A stretch of 36,765 nucleotides of DNA from Nevskiaceae bacterium (GTDB lineage Bacteria > Pseudomonadota > Gammaproteobacteria > Steroidobacterales > Steroidobacteraceae): positions 1 through 36,765 of the forward strand of contig JAITMN010000060.1 in the NCBI GenBank assembly GCA_031277355.1, in the 5' to 3' direction. Shown one piece after another: positions 1-5,392 of this stretch. Under the pieces are notes generated by a model. That model saw nothing but the letters and a program-made list of their open reading frames with translations, was not told the DNA's origin and made no database searches. The translations under genes and the position numbers were made by a program. Position 1 is the first letter of the stretch. Every line of letters starts with the position of its first letter.

Positions 1-109
1 GTCGATCCAGGGGCTTGCGTCCGGAATTTCGTTTGCGCCGACGCTTTGGCTTGGGCAGCAGCGGTTCAACGATAGCCCATAACTCATCATCAACCAGTTC
101 TTGTGCCAT
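1..109 (-). CDS. IS5-family transposase, N-terminal fragment (cut by window edge)
   Basis: Thirty-six codons from an ATG at 109 read MAQELVDDELWAIVEPLLP and continue with a Lys/Arg-rich stretch and GRKPLD. This is the characteristic N-terminus (DUF4096-like) of IS5-group transposases, in which an (L)VxDELWxxIEPLLP motif precedes an RxxxGRKPL motif. The DDE catalytic core lies beyond the edge, so intactness cannot be judged. The gene reads toward the left edge, away from the toxin gene that the element interrupts. Confidence 0.85.
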   Translation of the reverse strand, partial: MAQELVDDELWAIVEPLLPKPKRRRKRNSGRKPLDR

Positions 110-176
110 CAATCCCTCACGCCGTCATCACGACGAACATGAGTTTGCACCAGACTAATTCATTTTGTTAGATGCT
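1..176 (-). mobile_element. IS5-family insertion sequence, one end only
   Basis: This is the 5' end of an insertion sequence that continues past the left edge of the window. It contains the start of an IS5-type transposase gene. The outer boundary is placed at about 176/177 because the interrupted toxin reading frame enters foreign sequence there and because CTAA at 177-180 fits the YTAR 4-bp target duplication usual for IS5-family elements. The second target copy and the far inverted repeat are outside the window, so the exact boundary is inferred. Confidence 0.7.
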
Positions 177-472
177 CTAAGACTCTGTGCGTCGTGCCAC
201 TCGAGGCTCATGAGTACCCATGTTCCCTCCGCAAAGGGCGCTTTAGGTGTCTTGGCGTAATAGTTCCATGGGTAGTTCCCGCCCGCAGGTGCGCACCCTT
301 CTTGACGTTTGCGCCACCCTTTCTCTTGAGAGGTAGTCAAGAATCCAGCGATCTGCCCCCTGAATATCCCCATGACTACAAAATATTTCGATTCTGCGGT
401 TGAACCATTTTCAAACTCGTAATCAAAGATCGAGTAGACATCCCCATGCTGGATACCGGAAGGAAGCGTCAA
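155..472 (-). CDS. Putative toxin of a Panacea toxin-antitoxin pair, 3' end disrupted by IS
   Basis: This 105-residue frame follows a Panacea (DUF4065) antitoxin gene, the position expected for its toxin. It starts at TTG 472, and this codon overlaps the TGA (469-471) that ends the frame-corrected antitoxin. The sequence is rich in beta-type hydrophobic patches (HGDVYSIFDYEF, KYFVVMGIF, IAGFLTTSQ, WVLMSLEW), which recalls the MazF/PemK SH3-like barrel; that fold assignment is an inference. The last seven codons (RASNKMN) come from the inserted IS5-family element, so the native C-terminus is lost. Function is unproven, and the gene may now be inactive. Confidence 0.55.
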   Translation of the reverse strand: MTLPSGIQHGDVYSIFDYEFENGSTAESKYFVVMGIFRGQIAGFLTTSQEKGWRKRQEGCAPAGGNYPWNYYAKTPKAPFAEGTWVLMSLEWHDAQSLRASNKMN

Positions 473-577
473 CTCAGCATCAGGTGAACGCGTTCTCTTT
501 CTTTCACCAGCTCCTTCAGATCATCAAGTGGAAGCTCTTCGCCCTTTTCGCCAACGGCCACTTCGCCATCCAGAAGG

Positions 578-1117
578 TCAATTGCTGGCCGACTGACTCC
601 CTACTTTATTGCCTCGGGAGATGGCTTTTTTCCAAGGGCCGAACTTGTTGTGAGAGATATCCGTCATCTCATCGGCCTTTGCCTCGCGGAACACCTCCGC
701 AAGATACTCAGCTACAAGCTGTTCGCGCCGCGTCAAAAAACGATGCCTGTAAGGTGCCCTCGGGCGGATTGAGCCGGGAATGTGGCGAACGGTGTGTTGA
801 TAAGCTTCCAATTTTTCAGGGTCAGTATCTATCGTTACTTCAAACTCCGACTCGATACGCTGATGTCGCTCAACACTAAACCGGCGGTGCAATTCTGACT
901 CAGGGTTTCCAAACTCCTGATCTAAGGATGCGGGCACCGGCCCAAAGGGCCACGCCTCGTATCGAAGCCCCGTCACGGTGTTTCCAGTTCTACGAAACAC
1001 CAATAGGTCAAGGTAATACAGCAGCTTGAATAGCTTGAGCTTCCCAGCGTATTTCACGTTACGCGAGAAATAGGCTAGAGCCTCGTAAACCTTCTCTTGT
1101 GCAAAAGGGTCGCCCAT
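578..1117 (-). CDS. Panacea-domain (DUF4065/SocA-like) antitoxin, 3' end frameshifted
   Basis: The 179-residue frame carries the Panacea signature: KLKLFKLLYYLDLLVFRRTG near residues 27-46, then YEAWPFGPVPASL, and later MTDISH..GPW. This domain family acts as the antitoxin in many toxin-antitoxin pairs with unrelated toxins. The frame stops early at 578. In the next frame a coding-looking tail follows (SRPAIDLLDG ... LDDLKELVKERERV) and ends at 469-471, exactly overlapping the TTG start of the downstream gene. A single indel near 580-597 would join the two parts. I take this as a disrupted antitoxin or a sequence error. A 12-bp palindrome (AATCTGCAGATT, 1160-1171) lies 43 bp upstream of the start. 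Confidence 0.75.
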   Translation of the reverse strand: MGDPFAQEKVYEALAYFSRNVKYAGKLKLFKLLYYLDLLVFRRTGNTVTGLRYEAWPFGPVPASLDQEFGNPESELHRRFSVERHQRIESEFEVTIDTDPEKLEAYQHTVRHIPGSIRPRAPYRHRFLTRREQLVAEYLAEVFREAKADEMTDISHNKFGPWKKAISRGNKVGSQSASN

Positions 1118-1210
1118 TCGGAAACTGTAGCAGAGCGGGCTATACCAGTTCTGTGTCTAAATCTGCAGATTACAGCCAGTTATTCATTGGCAGCTTTACG
1201 ACAACACAAC

Positions 1211-1426
1211 CTATAGTGGTAATTCGCCTACGTGCCGCGCTCGCGCCACAATATCCGGTAGTGCTGCGACGCGGCGGCCAGGGGCTAGAGAGCGGCGCCC
1301 GCCGCGTTCGTCGTATTGTTTGAGCAATTCCCCTGCCCGCCTGACGGCGCGAGCGCGGATGCGTGGAGGAATGTGTGTGGGGCGTGAAGGGAATGCGCCA
1401 CGCCCATAAGAGCGCGGCGTTACCAT
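1211..1426 (-). CDS. Small phage protein, possible fragment related to the 3321-3893 gene
   Basis: A 71-residue frame begins at an ATG directly abutting the TGA of the upstream small secreted-protein gene, which suggests translational coupling. Its middle (RARAVRRAGELLKQYDERGG) resembles the RAERxxGELL segment of the phage protein at 3321-3893. The C-terminal part is Arg-rich and unlike a continued domain, so this may be a truncated paralogue whose 3' part was lost. No function can be assigned. The longer overlapping frame from 1589 has no recognisable features and is taken as a shadow. Confidence 0.45.
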   Translation of the reverse strand: MVTPRSYGRGAFPSRPTHIPPRIRARAVRRAGELLKQYDERGGRRSLAPGRRVAALPDIVARARHVGELPL

Positions 1427-1576
1427 TCAATGACAGTGACTCGTCCCGGTCTTGTGGTCCATGTGGCAGCACAATCCCTGCGGTGAATCCTTGCGGCAAC
1501 CACCGCCATGAGCCGAAGCAGTAACAGGCATCAACGTTGAAACAAGCAGCAGCGCTGCAACGATACGCACCAGCAT
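1427..1576 (-). CDS. Small secreted His/Cys-rich protein (HxDxKTGxxHCH ending)
   Basis: A 49-residue gene starts at ATG 1576, seven bases after a good GGAG ribosome-binding site. The first 22 residues are a clear signal peptide (MLVRIVAALLLVSTLMPVTASA) shown here in two parts: a charged start MLVR and a hydrophobic core ending TASA. The mature peptide is about 27 residues with four Cys/His clusters and ends MDHKTGTSHCH. This resembles the tails of small periplasmic YHYH/HCH-type proteins that end in DRKTGGYHCH. The role is unknown; metal binding is a reasonable guess. The ribosome-binding site lies at the edge of a 6-bp hairpin (1586-1601). The gene is coupled to the next frame by TGA-ATG contact. 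Confidence 0.6.
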   Translation of the reverse strand: MLVRIVAALLLVSTLMPVTASAHGGGCRKDSPQGLCCHMDHKTGTSHCH

Positions 1577-1730
1577 GAGCAATCTCCATCTGTAAAGATG
1601 GGGCGCATTTGATCCGGCTTGGGCGGGTCAGTCACTCGGGCAATCCCTGACAACACGTCATCTGCCCGTGACACCCATCACATCGAGGCGGGGATCGGGG
1701 AATGGATTAGGGTATGCAGAGGATGCGGGG

Positions 1731-2102
1731 CTATTTCTGTCCAGAAGAGCCGAACAAATACCCCAGCGCCAAGCCAATTACCCCGGTCAGCGCGGAGAGC
1801 AGCTTGAAGAAGTTCTCGTTTAGATCGCCGGCGCCGCGATACATCACACCGAATGCCACGAACAACATGATGAAACTAAGAATGACAGCGATTGCCGCAA
1901 TGTTTCCGGGCTTCTCTTGGATTGAGCCGAATATCTTTCCCAGCCATCCGTGATGCGCCTTTTGCGTTTCCTGCGCGTGCCAAAATTCCAGTTCCTTCTC
2001 GGCCAATTTGCCGTCTGTATCAGGCTCTACGGGATCGACCGCGCGAGCCTGATTTGGCGAAATTACTGACGCATCAGCGTCTTTCTGGTCTTGCAAGTCC
2101 AA
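1731..2102 (-). CDS. Two-helix membrane protein, likely toxin paired with a Panacea antitoxin
   Basis: This 123-residue protein has an acidic, soluble N-terminal part (about residues 1-65) and then two hydrophobic helices, roughly 68-88 (IAAIAVILSFIMLFVAFGV) and 100-118 (LLSALTGVIGLALGYLF), with a short C-terminal tail. It starts at TTG 2102, inside the last codons of the Panacea gene (29-bp overlap), eight bases after an AGGA motif. Panacea antitoxins are known to pair with membrane-acting toxins as well as with nucleases and synthetases, so position and topology together point to a membrane-targeting toxin. It has no toxin motif that I can name, so the role rests on context. Confidence 0.65.
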   Translation of the reverse strand: MDLQDQKDADASVISPNQARAVDPVEPDTDGKLAEKELEFWHAQETQKAHHGWLGKIFGSIQEKPGNIAAIAVILSFIMLFVAFGVMYRGAGDLNENFFKLLSALTGVIGLALGYLFGSSGQK

Positions 2103-2562
2103 CGAAGTATTCCTGAATCGTGGCGTTACTTATCGTTGGCTCTCCCCTTTCCCTAGCGATCGCCCACGGAGAGCCGCTCATGTGTGTCATTGCGGACAGC
2201 TTGATAGCCGATGATCCGATGTACTTCTCCCACGTCAAATCCAAAGTATCTCTAAATCCCGTCGCTGACGCAGAGGGAACAAATGCCTTGAATGTGCCGG
2301 ATTGCTCATCAAGCATCGGTATGTATTCCGATACTCGATTGCCTCCATATTTCTTCGTGGAATGATAAAGGCTTGCCACGACTGGGCCGTATTTCCACGC
2401 CTCAAAAGGCTCAAAAACAGCAGGCTTTGCGTAAATAGCAAGATGCCAGCCGTTCAGAAACCAAAGCAGCTTTTGTAACTTCATCGGCGTTACATCCGGC
2501 CTTCCCTCTTTGAAGGCTCGCTGCAAGAGCGCGTTGGCGGCAGTGGCGGCGCTAAAGGTCAT
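2074..2562 (-). CDS. Panacea-domain (DUF4065, GepA-like) antitoxin
   Basis: This 162-residue protein of the 'phage-associated' DUF4065 family has the diagnostic features in order: MKLQKLLWFLNGWHLAI near residue 27, FEPFEAWKYGPVVASLY near 50-66, LSAMTH..GSPW near 125-135, and a C-terminal ISNATIQEYF. These match the Panacea fold, an antitoxin domain found beside many unrelated toxins. The frame looks intact, unlike the Panacea gene at 578-1117. Its 3' end overlaps the start of the two-helix membrane protein, as in a coupled antitoxin-toxin operon. A GAGG motif nine bases before ATG 2562 is a reasonable ribosome-binding site. Confidence 0.82.
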   Translation of the reverse strand: MTFSAATAANALLQRAFKEGRPDVTPMKLQKLLWFLNGWHLAIYAKPAVFEPFEAWKYGPVVASLYHSTKKYGGNRVSEYIPMLDEQSGTFKAFVPSASATGFRDTLDLTWEKYIGSSAIKLSAMTHMSGSPWAIARERGEPTISNATIQEYFVGLARPERR

Positions 2563-2706
2563 CTTGATTCGCCTCGGCCCCGCAGTCTACCTCGTCAACC
2601 AGAGGTTGTCTCTCGGGCGCTGCAACAGTCCCAAGACCTGCCGGGCGGCGACTCAGGGGAAGGCTGAGGACTGTCGTGCGCGTTTGGCGGGACGGACGCG
2701 GGACCA

Positions 2707-2753
2707 GCCAGCAAGGGCAGCGGGAAGCCGACAGTCCCGCCGCCCTTGCCGGC
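2707..2753 (-). other. 19-bp RNA hairpin upstream of the Panacea/membrane-protein operon
   Basis: Arms 2707-2725 and 2735-2753 flank a 9-base loop. Read as minus-strand RNA, all 19 positions pair: 17 Watson-Crick and 2 G-U. On the plus strand the same two positions would be A-C mismatches, so the structure favours minus-strand transcripts. It begins 9 bases after the stop of the preceding phage gene and ends about 145 bases before the Panacea start. No U-tract follows, so it is not a standard intrinsic terminator. It may be an mRNA stabiliser, a processing site or a regulatory structure. Confidence 0.6.
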
Positions 2754-2761
2754 CTTGCGAA

Positions 2762-2995
2762 TCAGTCTCCCGCTGCCTCCCGACTGCCCCACAGCACATC
2801 CGCATCCAGCCTGGCGTGGACGCCCTCGGCCAGCACCATGACACCGCCCAGCGCATCGTAGGTATCCATTGCTGAGGTGAGTTGTTCTGATGCCTCCTGC
2901 ATGGCAGTCAGCAGGGCAATGACTTGACGAAGCTCGCGCTGCCGCATGGAGAGCGCGTTGCGGATTGGCTCGGGCAGTTTGCGAGGAGTGTTCAT
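2762..2995 (-). CDS. Hypothetical phage protein, helical
   Basis: Seventy-seven residues from ATG 2995, whose ATGA overlaps the stop of the upstream gene; this coupling decides the start over the longer frame from 3034. The sequence is mostly amphipathic helix (IRNALSMRQRELRQVIALLT and following), with no known motif. It is the last of five small overlapping genes (4401 down to 2762) that must share one transcript from the structured leader at 4402-4717. The strong hairpin at 2707-2753 follows it. No function can be given. Confidence 0.6.
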   Translation of the reverse strand: MNTPRKLPEPIRNALSMRQRELRQVIALLTAMQEASEQLTSAMDTYDALGGVMVLAEGVHARLDADVLWGSREAAGD

Positions 2996-3324
2996 GGCCC
3001 AACATTCCCGATTCGCCCGCCACGTCCCTGCCACTCGTGCAGGTAGCTCATGCCGATGTTCATTTTCATCAGCGCCTCATCAACCTGCGTCCAGCCGGTG
3101 ACCAGAACATCGTAGAGAAGCTGCGCGGCGTGTCGCAGGTCGCTTTTCGCCTGCTCGTCAGGCAACGTCTCGGCCCAGTTGCGAATTTCTATGGCGAGGT
3201 TTTGAGCGACATCGATGGTGCGTTTGTTGCGCGGAACATCATCCGGCACGATCAATCGCTCAAATGTTGGGCTTCCCGGTGCAGGAACATGGATCGTTAC
3301 GGGCCGACGCTTCGGATTGCTCAT
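2992..3324 (-). CDS. Hypothetical phage protein
   Basis: This 110-residue protein overlaps both neighbours by ATGA (start at 3324, stop at 2992), which strongly supports its being translated. It opens with a basic stretch (MSNPKRRPVTIHVPAPGSP) and continues with a helical region (NLAIEIRNWAETLPDEQAK, LRHAAQLLYDVLVTGW). I recognise no domain. The tail GRGGRIGN is Gly/Arg-rich. Its place in the coupled run of small genes behind a P4-like leader suggests an early phage or satellite function such as host takeover or regulation. That is inferred from position only. Confidence 0.6.
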   Translation of the reverse strand: MSNPKRRPVTIHVPAPGSPTFERLIVPDDVPRNKRTIDVAQNLAIEIRNWAETLPDEQAKSDLRHAAQLLYDVLVTGWTQVDEALMKMNIGMSYLHEWQGRGGRIGNVGP

Positions 3325-3893
3325 ACCGCACCTTCCGGGGTTGCGCCCATGGCACGCTCAATGAACTGCGCGGAGTCACTCTCAATCCGTTCGAGCGACT
3401 GGATGACAGCATCAAGAGAGGCGGCTACGGTTTCGGCATGCGCTTCGAATTTCTTTTCCGGGACGGCGGCAACTTGCTGGAAGCGGGAGGATTCGTCTCT
3501 GGTGATGCCGATGTCTTTGAGCGTGGTTTCGGGCGGAGGCGTCGGCCTCGCGGTCGCATCGTGCGGCCGTGATTTTCTGTCGCTGGTAAATGTCGCATCG
3601 TGCGACATTTCAGGTGCCTTGCCTTTGCCTTTCGTCGCTCGCTCACCACGCATCGCCATATCGCGCAGCAATTCCCCGCATTTGCGCTCGGCCCTTACCT
3701 TGATCTCGGCAAGCTGCACCTCCGCATCCTTGTTGTTGGCCTGCTTGGCATAGGCGCGCAGAGCTTCGGCCTTGTCGCGCATGTTCTTGGCTTCGTCTAC
3801 ACGATGGCAGGCGGCAATCGCCGTACACATCTCGTCGTAGCGCGGCAGCCGAACGCCGGCCGCCGGATGCTTTGCTGGTAGCTGGGCGCTCAT
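3321..3893 (-). CDS. Phage protein of the KAEALRAYAKQANN / TLKDIGITRDxSS type
   Basis: This 190-residue protein has two parts. The N-terminal helical part (about 40-80: DKAEALRAYAKQANNKDAEV, then RAERKCGELLRDM) and the C-terminal part (ETTLKDIGITRDESSRFQQV, then AAVPEKKFEAHAETV) are familiar from proteins common in prophage replication and regulation modules, some of which resemble ParB/KorB-like HTH regions. No function is established that I can name. The two parts are joined by a basic linker containing a repeated HDAT peptide, encoded by two 13-bp direct repeats (3553-3565, 3592-3604). Both ends overlap neighbours by ATGA. Residues RAERKCGELL resemble part of the small frame at 1211-1426. 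Confidence 0.7.
   Translation of the reverse strand: MSAQLPAKHPAAGVRLPRYDEMCTAIAACHRVDEAKNMRDKAEALRAYAKQANNKDAEVQLAEIKVRAERKCGELLRDMAMRGERATKGKGKAPEMSHDATFTSDRKSRPHDATARPTPPPETTLKDIGITRDESSRFQQVAAVPEKKFEAHAETVAASLDAVIQSLERIESDSAQFIERAMGATPEGAV
3588..3610. repeat. Perfect 10-bp inverted repeat with 3-nt loop inside a phage gene
   Basis: AAATGTCGCA (3588-3597) and TGCGACATTT (3601-3610) form a perfect hairpin around TCG. Its core GTCGCATCGTGCG (3592-3604) is a second copy of the 13-mer at 3553-3565, spaced by 39 bp (13 codons), so the repeated unit stays in frame and repeats the peptide HDAT. It lies wholly in the coding region of 3321-3893. It may be a protein-binding site or a recently duplicated linker. 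Confidence 0.6.
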
Positions 3894-4153
3894 GGCTGCA
3901 CCTTCACAGGCGGCCGCGCGTGCCGTTCATGCTCGTGCAGTTCTTCGGCGTAGCCCAGCGCGTCGCGCAACCAAGTCAGGATTACGCGGCGTCCGCTGCG
4001 GAAGGTCTCGCTGTTCCGCTCGCCGCAGTCGGGACCGGACAGATCAACCGCCCGCAGCAACTCGATAACGTTGCGGCATTCGTGCAACACATATTCGACT
4101 TCTCCTGTGTCGCAGGGGTACAAGGGTGGTTGTTTGACCTTGGAGACGCTCAT
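3890..4153 (-). CDS. Hypothetical phage protein
   Basis: Eighty-seven residues, with start 4153 and stop 3890 both in ATGA overlaps with its neighbours. The sequence is polar, with a Cys near residue 14 (PPLYPCDTGEVEYVLHECRN), further Cys at about 27 and 43, and a Trp/Leu-rich helix (RRVILTWLRDALGYAEELHE). No family is recognised. It is the second gene of the coupled five-gene run that starts at 4401. Confidence 0.6.
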   Translation of the reverse strand: MSVSKVKQPPLYPCDTGEVEYVLHECRNVIELLRAVDLSGPDCGERNSETFRSGRRVILTWLRDALGYAEELHEHERHARPPVKVQP

Positions 4154-4401
4154 GCCGCATCTCCGGCGCTCTCCCTCTCCTTCCTTATCCGATCAATCTC
4201 CCCTTCCCACCAGATAATGGCTTCCTTGTCTCGCTCTCTCCGGCGCTGGTATCTCGCAACGGCATTGATCGCCTTGCAGAGTTGAATCTCATAGCTACTT
4301 GCCAATGCCGATTTGCACTGGCGCTTGGGCTTCGTAACAGTGGTTTGAATTGCGCGGGGCTGTCCCGCAAGTGGGAATTGAATAATGGTGGCTGTAGCCA
4401 T
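4150..4401 (-). CDS. Hypothetical phage protein, first gene of a coupled run
   Basis: Eighty-three residues from ATG 4401, which has a GAGG-type ribosome-binding site six bases upstream. The reading frame is open far upstream (to 4656), but that part overlaps the structured leader and has no ribosome-binding site, so the short start is preferred. The N-terminus MATATIIQFPLAGQ is followed by a basic middle and an amphipathic charged helix (RYQRRRERDKEAIIWWEGEI). No domain is recognised. The stop overlaps the next start by ATGA. Expression should depend on the antisense/terminator leader directly upstream. Confidence 0.6.
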   Translation of the reverse strand: MATATIIQFPLAGQPRAIQTTVTKPKRQCKSALASSYEIQLCKAINAVARYQRRRERDKEAIIWWEGEIDRIRKERESAGDAA

Positions 4402-4443
4402 GATTGACCTCGCATACGTTTTGGTTTTCCAACCGCCACTACG

Positions 4444-4614
4444 ACGCCAATCGTATAGAGGCGGCCCGACAGGATTGGCGTACCGGGAACGTCGCGAGAC
4501 AACCGGCGGGCATTGCTGCCCTCCCATCGGGCCGCCAAACATGACCCAACAAAAAAGCCGCATAACCTGATGCGGTTGCGGCTTTGCGCCGCGACATTCA
4601 ACGGGACGCCAATC
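4444..4614 (-). ncRNA. Putative P4/C4-type antisense-RNA immunity leader
   Basis: This 171-bp stretch is the core of a 316-bp gap (4402-4717) without convincing genes. In minus-strand order it holds GATTGGCGT (4614-4606), a terminator (4585-4551), ACGCCAATC (4481-4473) and GATTGGCGT again (4452-4444). The middle copy is perfectly complementary to both flanking copies. This is the arrangement of the phage P4 CI RNA (seqA-seqB-seqC) and of the P1/P7 C4 RNAs, where a short RNA pairs with either flank and causes early transcription termination. Frames across this region resemble the 'Icd-like/Ash' ORFs often predicted over such leaders. RNA ends and promoter are not determined. Confidence 0.55.
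4551..4585 (-). terminator. Rho-independent terminator in the antisense-type leader
   Basis: On the minus strand, AAAGCCGCA (4585-4577) and TGCGGCTTT (4562-4554) pair in a 9-bp stem. The 14-base loop contains an extra ACC/GGT pairing, and a run of six T (4556-4551) follows. It stands between the first and second complementary motifs of the leader, where P4-like systems end transcription early. It would limit read-through into the 4401-2762 gene run. Confidence 0.75.
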
Positions 4615-4687
4615 CCGGCACCAGATTTTGCCGGTGCGATAGCAATACTGCCACAACCATCGTCAGTGGTCAAGCGGCACGTTGCCC

Positions 4688-4706
4688 TATATCGGTACGC
4701 GATATA
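4688..4706. promoter_or_regulatory. Inverted repeat, likely higBA operator
   Basis: TATATCG (4688-4694) and CGATATA (4700-4706) form a perfect 7-bp inverted repeat with a 5-bp spacer, 11 bases before the higB start. Xre-type HigA antitoxins repress their own operon by binding such palindromes, so this is the natural candidate. The site also sits close to the start of the minus-strand leader and could affect both transcripts. Confidence 0.55.
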
Positions 4707-4717
4707 AAATCGCGCCC

Positions 4718-4999
4718 GTGGCAATCCAGTCCTTCAAGTGCAAAGACACCCGGACCCTGTTCAGCGGTACCCGCGTCAAGCGGTTCGTGAACATCGAAGC
4801 CGTGGCGCGACGCAAGCTCACCGCTTTACACGCAGCGGTTCACTTGCAGGATTTGGCTTCGCCACCGGGCAACCAGCTTGAGGCGCTAAAGGACGACCGC
4901 AAGGGGCAGCACAGTATTCGGATCAATGGTCAGTGGCGAGTGTGCTTCGTTTGGACAGACTCCGGCCCTGCGAATGTTGAAATAGTGGACTACCACTGA
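4718..4999 (+). CDS. higB: HigB-type mRNA interferase toxin (RelE/ParE superfamily)
   Basis: This 93-residue toxin has the full HigB pattern: AIQSFKCKDTRTLFSGTRVK at the start, RFVNIEAVARRKLTALHAA, then PPGNQLEALKDDRKGQHSIR and INGQWRVCFVW, ending VEIVDYH. HigB toxins cut mRNA on the ribosome. GTG 4718 is chosen because the family starts just before the xIxSFKxK motif; the TTG at 4682 would place the start inside the operator. The antitoxin gene follows after 12 bp, giving the toxin-first order usual for hig loci. It is transcribed opposite to the structured leader. Confidence 0.9.
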   Translation: MAIQSFKCKDTRTLFSGTRVKRFVNIEAVARRKLTALHAAVHLQDLASPPGNQLEALKDDRKGQHSIRINGQWRVCFVWTDSGPANVEIVDYH

Positions 5000-5011
5000 C
5001 GGAGAATGACG

Positions 5012-5311
5012 ATGGCAAAAAAGCTCAAACCCATCCACCCCGGTGAAATGCTGCGGGAAGAATTCATGATCCCGCTGGGACTGTCCAGCAACGCACTGGC
5101 GCGGGCCATTGGCGTGACGCCTGCGCGAGTCAATGACATTGTCCGCGAGCGTCGGGGCATCACAGCCGATACCGCGCTGCGCTTTGCGCGCTACTTTGGC
5201 ACCAGCCATGATTTCTGGATGAACCTGCAAAGCCATTACGATGTGCTGGTGGCAATCAACGCGGCGGGCAGAACAATCTCGCACATCAAGCCGATGGCGA
5301 AGGCAGCCTGA
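5012..5311 (+). CDS. higA: HigA-type antitoxin, Xre-family helix-turn-helix protein
   Basis: A 99-residue HigA antitoxin: PIHPGEMLREEFMIPLGLS, then an HTH (NALARAIGVTPARVNDIVRE, RRGITADTALRFARYFGTS) and the family ending FWMNLQSHYDV. It neutralises HigB and represses the operon. ATG 5012 is preferred over 5006 because GGAG (5001-5004) is seven bases away from the former and only one from the latter. The gene follows higB in the same transcript and is likely autoregulated through the palindrome at 4688-4706. Confidence 0.9.
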   Translation: MAKKLKPIHPGEMLREEFMIPLGLSSNALARAIGVTPARVNDIVRERRGITADTALRFARYFGTSHDFWMNLQSHYDVLVAINAAGRTISHIKPMAKAA

Positions 5312-5392
5312 CCAATCAGGCAAACCCTGAATCGCTATCGAGTGTGCTGCCTTTCCAAGCATCTGCCCACCGTGTGCTGATATGGTTTGCCT

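Noticed and set aside
634..645. AAAAAAG tract in the Panacea gene as a programmed frameshift site
   Set aside because: The A run is not in the correct codon phase for a slippery heptamer, and the alternative frame has a stop (TAG) before the coding-like tail, so a simple slip there cannot produce the fusion.
1160..1171. 12-bp palindrome AATCTGCAGATT upstream of the first Panacea gene as an operator
   Set aside because: A single short palindrome; Panacea proteins are not generally DNA-binding, so it is noted only in the gene entry.
2563..3023. 142-codon minus-strand frame 2595-3023
   Set aside because: It overlaps the ATGA-coupled gene 2762-2995 and the hairpin and has no coding character.
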